Part shown: one piece after another, positions 23,769 through 33,900 of the stretch
Layout of the letters: each line of letters begins with the position of its first letter
How positions within the stretch are numbered: position 1 is the stretch's first letter
From: Paragyromitra xinjiangensis
Lineage: Eukaryota > Ascomycota > Pezizomycetes > Pezizales > Discinaceae
Direction of reading: 5' to 3'
Assembly: GCA_038503065.1 (NCBI GenBank)
Contig: JBCAMK010000017.1
Span: 186,001 to 250,000, forward strand
DNA: 64,000 nt
Notes under the pieces: generated by a model
Database searches by the model: none
The model's input: the letters and a program-made list of their open reading frames with translations, nothing else
Told to the model about the DNA's origin: nothing
Made by a program: the position numbers and the translations under genes

Positions 23769-24340
23769 AGGTCGACATAAGGCCAACAACAAAAATCGAT
23801 CCAAAGGGGTAGTCACTGGCGGGTCGATGTGAAGGGCTCACACAACAGAAGTCAATCCAAAGGGTCAGTCGGACGGTGGACCTGTACAGAGAACGTGGCG
23901 ACGACTTGACAGAGGTCGACATGAAAGGCTCACGCAGCAAAAATCGATCCAAAGGAGTAGTCGCTGGCAAGTTGACATGAAGGGCTCACACAACAGAAGT
24001 CAATCCAAAGGGGTAGTCGGACGGCGTGGCGACGACCTGAGAGAGGTCGACATGAATGGCTCACGCAACAAAAATCGATCCAAAGGGGTGGTCGATAGCG
24101 GGTTGACGTGAAGGGCTCACACAACAGAAGTCAATCCAAAGGGGTAGTCGGACGGTGGACCTGTACATAGAACGTGGCGACGACCTACTAGAGGTCGACA
24201 TGAATGGCTCACGCAACAAAAATCGATCCAAAGGGGTGGTCGCTGGCAGGTCAACATGAAGGGCTCACACAACAGAAGTCAATCCAAAGGGGTAGTCGGA
24301 TGGTGACCTGTACATAGAACGTGGCGACGACCTACTAGAG
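23769..24340. repeat. Subterminal tandem array of E2 (four units of 130-150 bp)
   Basis: Each unit runs from GAGGTCGACATGAA through ATCGATCCAAAGGGGT, GGCTCACACAACAGAAGTCA and GTCGGACGG to GACGACCTACTA, so each unit boundary is a GACGACCTACTAGAGGTCG palindrome. Unit starts are at about 23769, 23911, 24041 and 24191. Probably a binding array near the E2 right end. 24341-24668 is non-coding, with CCTTCTGGAAG-like phrases. Confidence 0.85.
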
Positions 24341-25324
24341 GTCGTCAATAAATAGTACTTCAAATAATGACACATGCAGCGAGAGCTCATCAGGGTCGGA
24401 AAGCATCTCCAGCACCAAGGACCAATGCCACCTGGCGACAGGCTGCAGCAGCGGAGATGTCCTGAAGACAACCAAGATACAAAGGGACCATTCGGAAGGC
24501 ACGACATGAATACAGCCACTGGAAGATGACGACCTGAGGAAGGCCGTCAGGAAGTTTGCTTAGCTCGCAGCTGTCTTCCAGGCGGTCAGGAAGACCAAAA
24601 TCTCTGCAGGCGGAATATGGCCTTCTGGAAGACAAGAAAGCGTCTGGGCGACTTTTTTTTTGCTGATGTATCAAAACGTTCCTCAATAGAATTAGATACA
24701 CAGTCCAATGCTAGTGATCAATACACATCATCAATATCCACAGTTGTTCCTGGTCTGTTCCAGAGCCTTTCACAAGGTCATACACCGAAATACATACTTC
24801 CAAAAAAAGGAAAAGAACCAGTTGGGTATGAAAGCATGGCTCCATGTACCAAGCACCAGACCGGAATGGTGTATTAAAAAATAGATGGAAATGCAATCTA
24901 TGTATGATTACAAGTTTAGGTTTACACATACTAGTTTATAATAATTTGATGCTAATATTCTACATTAGCAAAAAACGGAAATGCCGTAAAGTCCCTCTGG
25001 ACGCCAAAATGCCATGGCGGAAACATACCCTTCTGGACGCAGCGTGGCCCAACTACACGTCGTCCAGAAGACATGGGGTAGGAGCTCTGGCCGTCTGAAA
25101 GGCAGCGCTGTAGGCTCTGATCGTCTGGATGAGCTCTGGTCACCTGGAGGAGCTCTGGACGAAGCCTGTCGACCTCTGTACGTCCGGGGGAACCTCTTGC
25201 GGGGCCAGCACATTATGGTAGGTTTGGAATTGCATGCTTTGCATGTATGGCTCGAATTCGTTCTATTGATTTATATACTACTATTCTATGGATCTATCTA
25301 TCTATTTGTACAAACATTTACTAC

Positions 25325-25870
25325 CCGCAGCGAATCAACCAATTGGCGCAGGCGGCGGAAGCTGCGGCAGCGAATTGACCATATGGCGGAGGCTGCGGAG
25401 GCTGCAGCAGCGAATCAACCATATGGCGCAGGCGCAGGCGGCGCAGGCAGCGAATCGACCTATTGGCGCAGGCGCAGGAAGCTCAGGCAGCGGATTGACC
25501 ATGTGGCGGAGGCGGAGGAAGCTGCAGCAGCGAATCGACCATATGGTGGAAGCGGAGGAAGCGGTGGAAGCTGCAGCAGCAAATCGACCATATGGCAGAA
25601 GCGGAGGAAGCGGCGGAAGCTGCAGCAGCAAATCGACCATATGGCGGAAGCGGAGGAAGCGGCGGAAGCTGCAGCAGCGAATTGACCATATGGCGGAAGC
25701 TGCAGCAGCGAATTGACCATATGGCAGAAGCGCAGGCAGCGAATTGACCATATGGCGGAAGCTCAGGCAGCAAATTGACCATGCGGCGGAAGTGGAGGAA
25801 GCGGCGGAAGCTGCAGCAGCAAATCGACCATATGGCGCAGGCGCAGGCAGCGCAGGCAGCGAATCGACGA
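25325..25870. repeat. Minisatellite of GACCATATGGCGGA and GGAAGC units in E4
   Basis: Repeats of AGCGAATTGACCATATGGCG with GCGGAGGAAGCGGCGGAAGC linkers. It keeps every frame open, which explains the Ala/Ser-rich open frames on both strands. Confidence 0.9.
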
Positions 25871-25927
25871 CCTGCCAGAGGCTGGCAGCGAATTTAGTTG
25901 CCTCCTGAGCTTGCTTGGGCGGAAGCA

Positions 25928-26060
<133 letters not shown>

Positions 26061-28899
26061 TGTGAATCGAACCGAGTCTGGGAGGCATATCAGCGGGAGT
26101 CAAATAAACGGAAGCAAGACGTTACCAGGAGGTTCTTCGGAAGCAGAGCTTATTGCTCGAGGCCTAAATCTCACGATGTTAGTAAAATACTATGGTGTCG
26201 CGAGGAAGAGAATAGGTGGGAAAGAATAGGGGGAAGCAGATGGGAAGGAATAGGGGGAGGTGTCTTAGTAGGCGTTGCTTAGGCGTTGCTTAGGCGACAC
26301 CTAAGCGAAGCTTGAAGATTTTGAAAATCGCTAAGTGCCTAGGGTCAGGGTTTTGACTTAGCGAAAAAAAAGGTTCCAGCAGCTACACGCATCGGGAGGG
26401 TGTCGGACGCACACAGGTCGCCCAAAGGCGCCCGGGTGTTGGCTGGCGGTAAGAGTTGGTCAGAGCGTGCCTGGACGCACCACGGGTGCAGGTAGGCCGC
26501 CAGGAAGGGTTCAAGAGGCAATGCCCGTCTTCTAGAGGGTCAAAATGCCATTATGCAATGTTACTCTTCTGGACGCCTTTTTTTTTTTACTGATGTAGTA
26601 GGTATAGACCCCAGAAATGCCGCCAACTACGCAGATACAACTACCAAGAATGCAATTCAACATTTAGTAAAATCTCATGGGTTTTATGATAATGGAGAAA
26701 GAACACATACGTCAAGTGGAGCAGGACAGGATGCAGGGCCTGGTGGTTTATTGTCAACGTCACATGAGGCTTTTCGTGCAAACTTAATCAAATCCATTCC
26801 TCATTTGATCTTCAATCCAGAAGCATTTAAACACTTACTACTACGATGGATAATTGTCCACAATATGCTCTTCTCTCAAGCAACATCCCCTCTTCTCAAA
26901 TATTTACTTATGTATCTTTGCGCAGTAGTAAGTTTTTAGTCAACTCCACATTTATCTTACAAATAATAATTAATAAAAACAGCAAGCATCATATACCGAG
27001 CTTAGTAAAGCATTACCAAAATCAGCATCAACAATCGGCTCCTGGGTTATGAAATCCTTTTTACAAAACTGTGAACACATCAAAAACCTCCTTCATAACT
27101 CCATTTCTTCAATACACATGAGTTTTGATTTGTGGACATCACCAAATAACATGTCTTTGATGGGAATAGTTGGGTATTGGTTGGATCAACAAGGTATTTT
27201 ACGGCACGCATTATTAGCACTACGACGACTGCACGGAATACATAGTGGTGAAAATCAGGCAGAGTTGGTATGGCAAGTAATCAGTGACTTTCAAATTCAA
27301 AAGATGGCAGGATACTTTACATTGGACAATGCTAGTTATAATATTACTGCTTTACAATTGATTCAGCAAAAAATTAACCATTTTTGTGGAAAGTCAACAC
27401 CATACTGGCATTTTACAAACCCCACAAGTCAGGAGCTTCAACATCCACAGCTTGTACGATGTTATGGTCATGTACTAAATCTGGTGGTAAAAGTGTTTTT
27501 GTATGGGAAATGTTACCAGATGGACGGGGGACTACGATGGTCTGGAACGCGCTCTCCTTTTACGTCACGCAATAACATTTCACTTGGACAAAATTTTGCA
27601 TGAAGACAGTGGTTCTATCCTTTCAAAAGATTACCTCACACCCCCCGACTGGTATTTTCTGGAGCAAATGATTCTATTCTTGCATCCATTCCGTAATGAA
27701 ACACTGGAATTAGAAGGTCATCGGAGTCAAGGATCTTTATATGATGTTTATCCTTCGTTGGAATCCCTATCCCGTCATTTGATACAGACTCAACAGAGGT
27801 TAACCGGACAATCACCATTTCTTGATTTGTCACTGTCTCTCGCTGCGGAAAAATTGGCTAAATATTACTGCTTTGAATCCCTTTCCCCAATTATATGTGC
27901 TTCAATTGTATTGCATCCTGGTATGGATAACTTTTTTGATGATGCCGAGAAGGGGTGGGGAAATGGACGGGTGGAGGTTTGGGGAGGTAGAGCAAAGTTG
28001 TTTGTAAAGGATTTGTGGGAAAAGCATTACAAAAATTTACCCCTTCATGAGGTTTCAGAAGCATCGCCATCATCACCTAAAAGGACCCTAAATCCCACAA
28101 CAATTACGGTTCCTAATAGTCAACGAAGTTTCAAAAAACCAAAACTTATTCCTAATATGGAGCAAGACGAGTTGCAACGGTATTTATCTTGGGTAAATAC
28201 TTACGATTCAGATGATCCTGTTGCATTTCCTATCAAATGGTGGATTGAGCGCCGAAAGTTATATCCTAGGCTCTCAATACTAGCCTTTGATGCCTTTTCA
28301 GTTCCTGCTATGGCAGCTGAGTGTAATTGGGTATTCAGCAGGTATAGTTGTGATTTTTTATCTTTTTATGTGACTAGTAACTTGAATCTTTCTAATATAT
28401 TTATGTAGCGCAAAACACTTGATTACCGACAAAAGAAACCTGTTAAGTGAAGAGAGTATCGAGGCAGGGGAATGTCAAAAGTCATGGTCACCATCAGCAA
28501 AAAAAAAAGTGGCACCCAGTGCCTCTGTCTCAAGGAGCGAGGTTTCATCAAGCCCTTTGGTATCCCCAAAGGTGAGCAGTGCTACTTGAAAGAGACTTCG
28601 CTACAATGATAATACAATGTTTTCCACAGGCCTCACGTAGGGTAAGAATCGAGGTGATTCTGGGGGGGTGACAGCGACAGCGACGATGATGTTTCTGAGG
28701 TAGAAACAGAGATGATATTTCTTTAATAGTATGGTAGAAGTAAAGTAAGAAATAATAATAATAAATTTTATTTCGCATAGAAGTAACTAAATACTTATCG
28801 CGCGCCAACACTAACCGCCAAACAAACAAACAAACAAACAAACACACAAAAATAAATAACGAAATAATATAACAAACAGAAATAAAGAAATCCTTTCCA

Positions 28900-31800
28900 T
28901 CAAAACAAGAAACGATAACCCACTTGTTTAGCGAAATCAAGAAGCAAGGAAATATTTAAACGATCTGAAAAGAACCAATTCTCCCAACTAGGAGGACCTT
29001 CGATCTTATCGATTAATTTCTGTCGGAGAGGCGACCATCGGCCGCAGATCATGAAAAGATGGTTTGAAGAACGCTCCATACCGCATTCACAAATGGGGGG
29101 AGGCTGACCGGGAAATCGGTCCAAATTTGACACTTGACAGCGGATAACAGCAATGTGGTGTGCCTGCGAACGGGTAAGTTTTTTGGTGGACTTCGGGAGG
29201 TCCCATTGGATTTTTAAAGGGTGATCGGAGCGGGTGACCGATGATGCCCATTCTTTGAGTAGATATTGATGGAGGAGTGACAGTTGATTAAAATAATCGC
29301 GTCTGTTTCCTTCCGTCTGGAAATCAAGGAGGAGCTGTTTGATTCTTCCGAGGCCGCAATGCTGCCTAGTCGGAGGAGGAGGGGGATGATTGATGAGTAT
29401 GGTTCGACAGGGGTGATCCAATGGAGAGCAGATTATTCTGGAACCATATTTCCTGGAATAATAGTCTAGCATTAGGTTAAGAGGAGGAAGCCCTGCCTCT
29501 TTGAGTAGCGAGGTGGTGTTGGTCCATGGTGGGAGGCGGGTGATTGTTCTGGCCATGCGCATATAAGTGGGGTGAATAGCATCGAGGAGGTAGGGTGAGC
29601 CGTTCCACCAGGCTTCAGATCCAAATAGGAGCACTGGGAGGACGAGTTGCATTATGGTGTGGTGTAAAGAACGATGATTGAACTTGTACCAGATGCTGCG
29701 GATTTTGCCCAAAATTCTGGCGCATTTGCTGAGTTTGTGGTCTAGGTGTGGTCTGAAGGATAATCTTTCGTCCAGGTAAACACCAACATATTTCAAAAGA
29801 GGAGAGGGTTTGATGTCCGAGGTTCCAAAACGGACCGATTTAATTTGAGATTTGAAGTGCGAGGAAGTTGGTTTCATGACAAGGAGTTCGGATTTATCGT
29901 ACTCAAACTCAATGCCTATTCGGGAGGCTTTTTCTGACCTGTCTCGAAGTCTTCGTTGTAGACGACCAACCATGTAGGATTCCTGCTGAGCGCCTTGGAG
30001 CATGGCATCGTCGTCAACGTAGATGGTGTCAATTTCAGTTGGGGTTCTTGGGTCGGGATTTGGTACTATAGTTCCTGCATAGATCATATAAAGAACAGGT
30101 GAAATGGGTGATCCTTGAGGTGTACCTATAAAGAAGGGAAAGGAAGTGCCTGTTCTGCGATCAAATTGGAGGCTGATCGTTCGGTTTTGTAAGAAATTGC
30201 TGATCCACTTGGTGATGTAATTAGGAAAAGCTAACTTTTCCATAATAATTGGGATGTGTTGATGGATGACCGAGTCAAACGCTCCCCGTACATCACTGGT
30301 AAAAAGGGCTGGCCGAAGTGGTATTTGACCTGTGGATTTCTTTACTGATAGCCAAGTATTTGCTGGAGTAAGGGTGCGGAGGAGGGCGTCCACTGAACTG
30401 ATTCCTTCGCGCGCCCCGAATTGATTGGCGGTGAGAGCACCGTTGAGTTTACCATAATTTGCCAGTCTTCGGGCGACTATTTTCCCCAGTAGCTTATCAA
30501 AACATGATAGAAGGCTGATGGGTCGGTATGCCTTGGGTTGTGAATAATCGGGTTTGTTTTGTTTTGGGACCGGGACACAGAGTGCATGTTTCCATTCTTT
30601 TGGGTGGACGCCATGTTTGAGGAGACCGGTGAACATATCAGTAAAAAGTGAGCGGTTGGCGTTAAAAGCGGCGAGGAGGAATGGGTATCTGATGAGATCA
30701 TGTCCTGTGGCTTTATTGGCCGAGCATGATTGAAAAGCCTTGATAATTTCGTCTTCACTGACTTCGTCGAAGGAGTTCCTAAGGTCCATGGTAGGTGAAG
30801 GGAGGGAGGAATGGTCTAGAGGGGGTGGCTCTTTCCTTCGAGATGGAAAAAACTGCTCTTGCAAAAGGGTAGCTTTTTCTTCGAAATGTGTTTCTCCATT
30901 TAGGGTGGGGATGCCTTTTCCTTTGCATTTGGGAAAAATCGTTCTCCAGAGTAAGTCTTTGGGTGTTGTTTCCAGTGATTTCTCATCGAAGCGTGCTTTG
31001 GCTTTCCTGACGTTCTCCACCCAGGCCCTAGAAAGAATTTTTAGGTGGAGGAGATGCTCTGCCGACGGGTGATTTTTGGTGTACCTTTCGTATCGTTGGA
31101 GTTCCTTTCTTTGTTTGCCTAGTTCCTGCGACCACCAGGGTTTGGATTTTTGTCGCGGGAATCTCCAGGGAGTGGCGGCGTCCATGGCGTTGTGAACCAA
31201 AGAGATAGCATAGGATGCGCTGAGGGTTGTGTTTTCTTCCGAGTCCCATTCCAAGGGGGGTATCTGGTTAAAGATCTCGTGTACTACTGGCCAATTGGTC
31301 CTCTTCCAGTCCCTAATCGGGACCGCAGCGGGGGTTTGAAAGTCGAAGCTGAGTGTTATTGCTCCGTGATCTGAGGCGTATCCGTCTGGTAGGATGGACC
31401 ATGTTTGGAAATGTTCCAACCATTTGCCTTTTGCAAAAGATAGGTCGATAATAGTTGGTCGGGTATTGTTTTTGGGGAAATGAGTAAAAGTAGCGGGAGG
31501 GTTGAGTAAGGAAAAACCTTGTTCTTCGACATAATCGGTGATTTTATTGGCCGAGCGGATGTTGTTTTTAATGTTTTCCAAATAATCCGAGGCCACCTTT
31601 CCATACCAAAGCGGCGAATGGCAGTTGAAGTCGCCCAGGAATAAGGTGTTTTTATCGTTGGGTAAAAGGTTGAGGTTGTTGGCTAATTCGTTAGGTCGAC
31701 CGGGAGAATAAAAAGAAATAAGGTTAAAGAAATTTCCTCCCATTCCAAACCTAATTCCTATTGCAAAATCTTGAACTGTAAAAATAACTTTAGGAAGGAA

Positions 31801-32034
31801 AGACACGCCTTTCCTGGCTAAAATTGCACATCGGGGAAACAAAGAAGGAGAAAAATAATCAAAATTTAACAAATAAGGAAACTTTCCGGCACTATCTGTC
31901 CACAATTCTTGTAATATGACAAAAGAAACATGAATATCCATTTCGCAATCCTCCACAAAAGACCTGGTCGTGGCTTCATTTCTGGCGCAGTTCAAGAACC
32001 GTACCATGATGGTGTCTTTTGGTTGTGGATTCAT
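28900..32034 (-). CDS. LINE ORF2: endonuclease and reverse transcriptase
   Basis: 1044 residues. The N-terminal endonuclease domain (apurinic-type fold) shows VILQELWTDSAG, FLGDFNCHSPLW and SDHGAI. Reverse transcriptase motifs: YRPISLLSCFDKLLGKIV, NQFGAREGIS, TSDVRGAFDSV, GTPQGSPISPVLYMIYA and the catalytic IYVDDDAML (about residue 660). A Cys/His motif near the end (CECGMERSSNHLFMICG) follows. I see no RNase H domain. The ATG (32034) overlaps the ORF1 stop as ATGA, suggesting stop-restart translation. The frame is fully open, so this ORF may still work. Confidence 0.92.
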   Translation of the reverse strand: MNPQPKDTIMVRFLNCARNEATTRSFVEDCEMDIHVSFVILQELWTDSAGKFPYLLNFDYFSPSLFPRCAILARKGVSFLPKVIFTVQDFAIGIRFGMGGNFFNLISFYSPGRPNELANNLNLLPNDKNTLFLGDFNCHSPLWYGKVASDYLENIKNNIRSANKITDYVEEQGFSLLNPPATFTHFPKNNTRPTIIDLSFAKGKWLEHFQTWSILPDGYASDHGAITLSFDFQTPAAVPIRDWKRTNWPVVHEIFNQIPPLEWDSEENTTLSASYAISLVHNAMDAATPWRFPRQKSKPWWSQELGKQRKELQRYERYTKNHPSAEHLLHLKILSRAWVENVRKAKARFDEKSLETTPKDLLWRTIFPKCKGKGIPTLNGETHFEEKATLLQEQFFPSRRKEPPPLDHSSLPSPTMDLRNSFDEVSEDEIIKAFQSCSANKATGHDLIRYPFLLAAFNANRSLFTDMFTGLLKHGVHPKEWKHALCVPVPKQNKPDYSQPKAYRPISLLSCFDKLLGKIVARRLANYGKLNGALTANQFGAREGISSVDALLRTLTPANTWLSVKKSTGQIPLRPALFTSDVRGAFDSVIHQHIPIIMEKLAFPNYITKWISNFLQNRTISLQFDRRTGTSFPFFIGTPQGSPISPVLYMIYAGTIVPNPDPRTPTEIDTIYVDDDAMLQGAQQESYMVGRLQRRLRDRSEKASRIGIEFEYDKSELLVMKPTSSHFKSQIKSVRFGTSDIKPSPLLKYVGVYLDERLSFRPHLDHKLSKCARILGKIRSIWYKFNHRSLHHTIMQLVLPVLLFGSEAWWNGSPYLLDAIHPTYMRMARTITRLPPWTNTTSLLKEAGLPPLNLMLDYYSRKYGSRIICSPLDHPCRTILINHPPPPPTRQHCGLGRIKQLLLDFQTEGNRRDYFNQLSLLHQYLLKEWASSVTRSDHPLKIQWDLPKSTKKLTRSQAHHIAVIRCQVSNLDRFPGQPPPICECGMERSSNHLFMICGRWSPLRQKLIDKIEGPPSWENWFFSDRLNISLLLDFAKQVGYRFLF

Positions 32035-33671
32035 AGATCCATGGGGGCGGATTCAGGGCGGTGTTCGGTTTTCTGGAGTCTGGCTTTAGCTCTGGCTGGG
32101 CAGCTGGGGTCTGTGGCCTTATGTCCTGCTGATCCCGGGCAGTTGGCGCACATGATGGGATGGTGGGTACATCTGATGCCTCCTTTACACTTATCACAGG
32201 TGTGAGCGGTGGATGGGTGATCGCCTGTGCAGACCGCGCATTTGGAGGTTTCGGCTTTACATAATCTAGCATTGTGTCCTATGCCACAACACTTGGTGCA
32301 GATCTCGTCCACACTAAGGGGAACGAAAGACTGGATTCTACACTGTCTGTTGCAAAGGTTGAGGTGTGTGACTCCGAGGAAGGTTTTTGGATTGGCGTTT
32401 CTGGCTGCATCATCGCATTTGAAGGAAAAGACCATTGACGAGTGTGCTTTACCTTGTCTGTTTTCGGGTTTGGGGAGCCATCTGGGGAGTTGTGCTAGTT
32501 CGAGCTTGGGGTATGCTACTTTGAGTTCCGTAGCAATGAATTCTCCGGCTTCGAGTCCTTCGCCAATAGTTGTGGGAATGCCATGTACTATAAATTTTGC
32601 CCATGGTTGGTTGATGCGTGTGAGGGAAACTTTGAGGCCAAGGTCTTTGAGTTTTCCTTCGATGATGGTGGCGTATTTGAATACCTCCGAGGCTGGAGTG
32701 TCCAAGGGGGTTTCGCACACAATGTTGTTCTTAATTGTTTTCCTAGCGAGGAGAATTGAGGTGCCAGTGGGTTCAAGGACTGCATTGATAGCCTTGCGAA
32801 TGTCGTCAGTGCTTGGTGAGTCCGGGAGGGTCCCATCAATTTCCAAGATGAGTTCCCTGTTGACTCAGGTGAAGTCTGGTTTGATCAATGGTTCAATCTT
32901 CTTCTTCGGTGACTTCTTCTTGGTGACGGTTTCGAATGGGGCATCACCAGCGACTGCTGCCCAGGTGACCGGGGGGGCGGGGAGTGGGGTGCTCTGTGGA
33001 GGGGGAGGTTGAGGGACTTGGTTGGTTTTCCGTGGTTTCCTACTTCTGCCCCGATCTGGGGCCGGAGGTTCGGGCTGGAAGTTGGCGTATGTTTTATTGG
33101 CAATGCTGTTGATGCGATCGGCCATGCTATTGGAGGCTTTTTCCAAGCCAAGGGTTCTGCTATTTAGTTGCGCCGTGGAGATGACATTGTCATTTACACG
33201 GGTGTCGACTGCTGCGAGTTTTTTGAGGAGAAGGGCACTGGAATGGCGAATGATGTAGGTGGTGAAGTTAGCCGTGGCCCAGTCGATTCCAAGGGCGACT
33301 AGTCTGTCCCTGTCGCCTGTGTAGTCGATGTTGGGTGAAAAAGGGAGGGTGTAGTCCTCATCAGTTGCATACCTGATGTCCGAACTATGAGGGTCGGATG
33401 GTGGGGGAAGATTTTCTGGATTGGAGAAGGGGATTTGGGACTCCCCTTGGTGTAGCGGATGTCCGGACATTTCCAGGTCTTGTGAATCTGGGATGGTACT
33501 GGGTTGTTGTTGGCCCGGTGTCGGGGTGGATTGGCGTGAGGGGATAAATGGGAGAGTGGTTTGGAGTCCAGAATTAGGGGCTGGGGAGCCTTGTCTCTGG
33601 CCTTGTGAAGATTGTCCTCGCTTGGGAGTTTGCTTCCAAGTGAGGGGGTCGTTAATGGGGAGTTGCGACAT
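32031..33671 (-). pseudogene. LINE ORF1, copy a, with one in-frame TGA
   Basis: 546 codons if read through a TGA at 32865-32867 (after IKPDF-T). Copy b has an Arg codon (AGG) here. N-terminal low-complexity region; a central nucleic-acid-binding region; C-terminal zinc knuckles beginning CTKCCGIGHNARLC, CAVCTGDHPSTAHTC and CANCPGSAGHKATDPSC. It is the gag-like RNA-binding protein of the element. Ends at TGA overlapping the ORF2 start. Confidence 0.88.
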
Positions 33672-33900
33672 GATCAGACTTGCCGACCGTGTGCAAAGGG
33701 TATAAAATGAAAGGGAGGAACTTGGTTTCTATGAAGAAACCCAAGGGGCGAAACGATACTTGGTGGTGTTAAGCAGGCACACAAAAGTATCGTGGGGGGT
33801 TGGGAGTGAAGCCGAAGTTACAGACTTATCGCGAGATTTGGGTGTTGCGTTGGCGTTGAGGTTTCCAAATCGGGAAGGTATGCGCTCGGGTAGAGAGAAG

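Larger units (their letters stand above)
2399..24668 (-). mobile_element. E2: Plavaka-type three-gene transposon with four nested inserts
   Basis: Left end CATCAGCAAAAAAACGG at 2399, right end TTTTTTTTTGCTGATG ending 24668; both termini then share GTCGCCC. Flanking duplication TA at 2397-2398 and 24669-24670. It sits in the first exon of the hAT transposase. Gene order is C2 (minus), B2 (minus), T2 (plus). Removing E1, I-a, I-b and MITE-B with their duplications gives 9294 bp, matching E1 and E3 in size and layout, in the opposite orientation to both. Confidence 0.92.
28750..33900 (-). mobile_element. Tad-like LINE, copy a (two ORFs)
   Basis: Non-LTR retrotransposon on the minus strand. Its 3-prime end (28750) has an ATT-type tail and the phrase TTTATTTCGCATAGAAG also seen at the end of copy b. 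ORF1 then ORF2 as in the Tad1/CRE-like fungal elements. The 5-prime end near 33900 directly abuts the tail of copy b. Target-site duplications are not clear. Confidence 0.85.
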
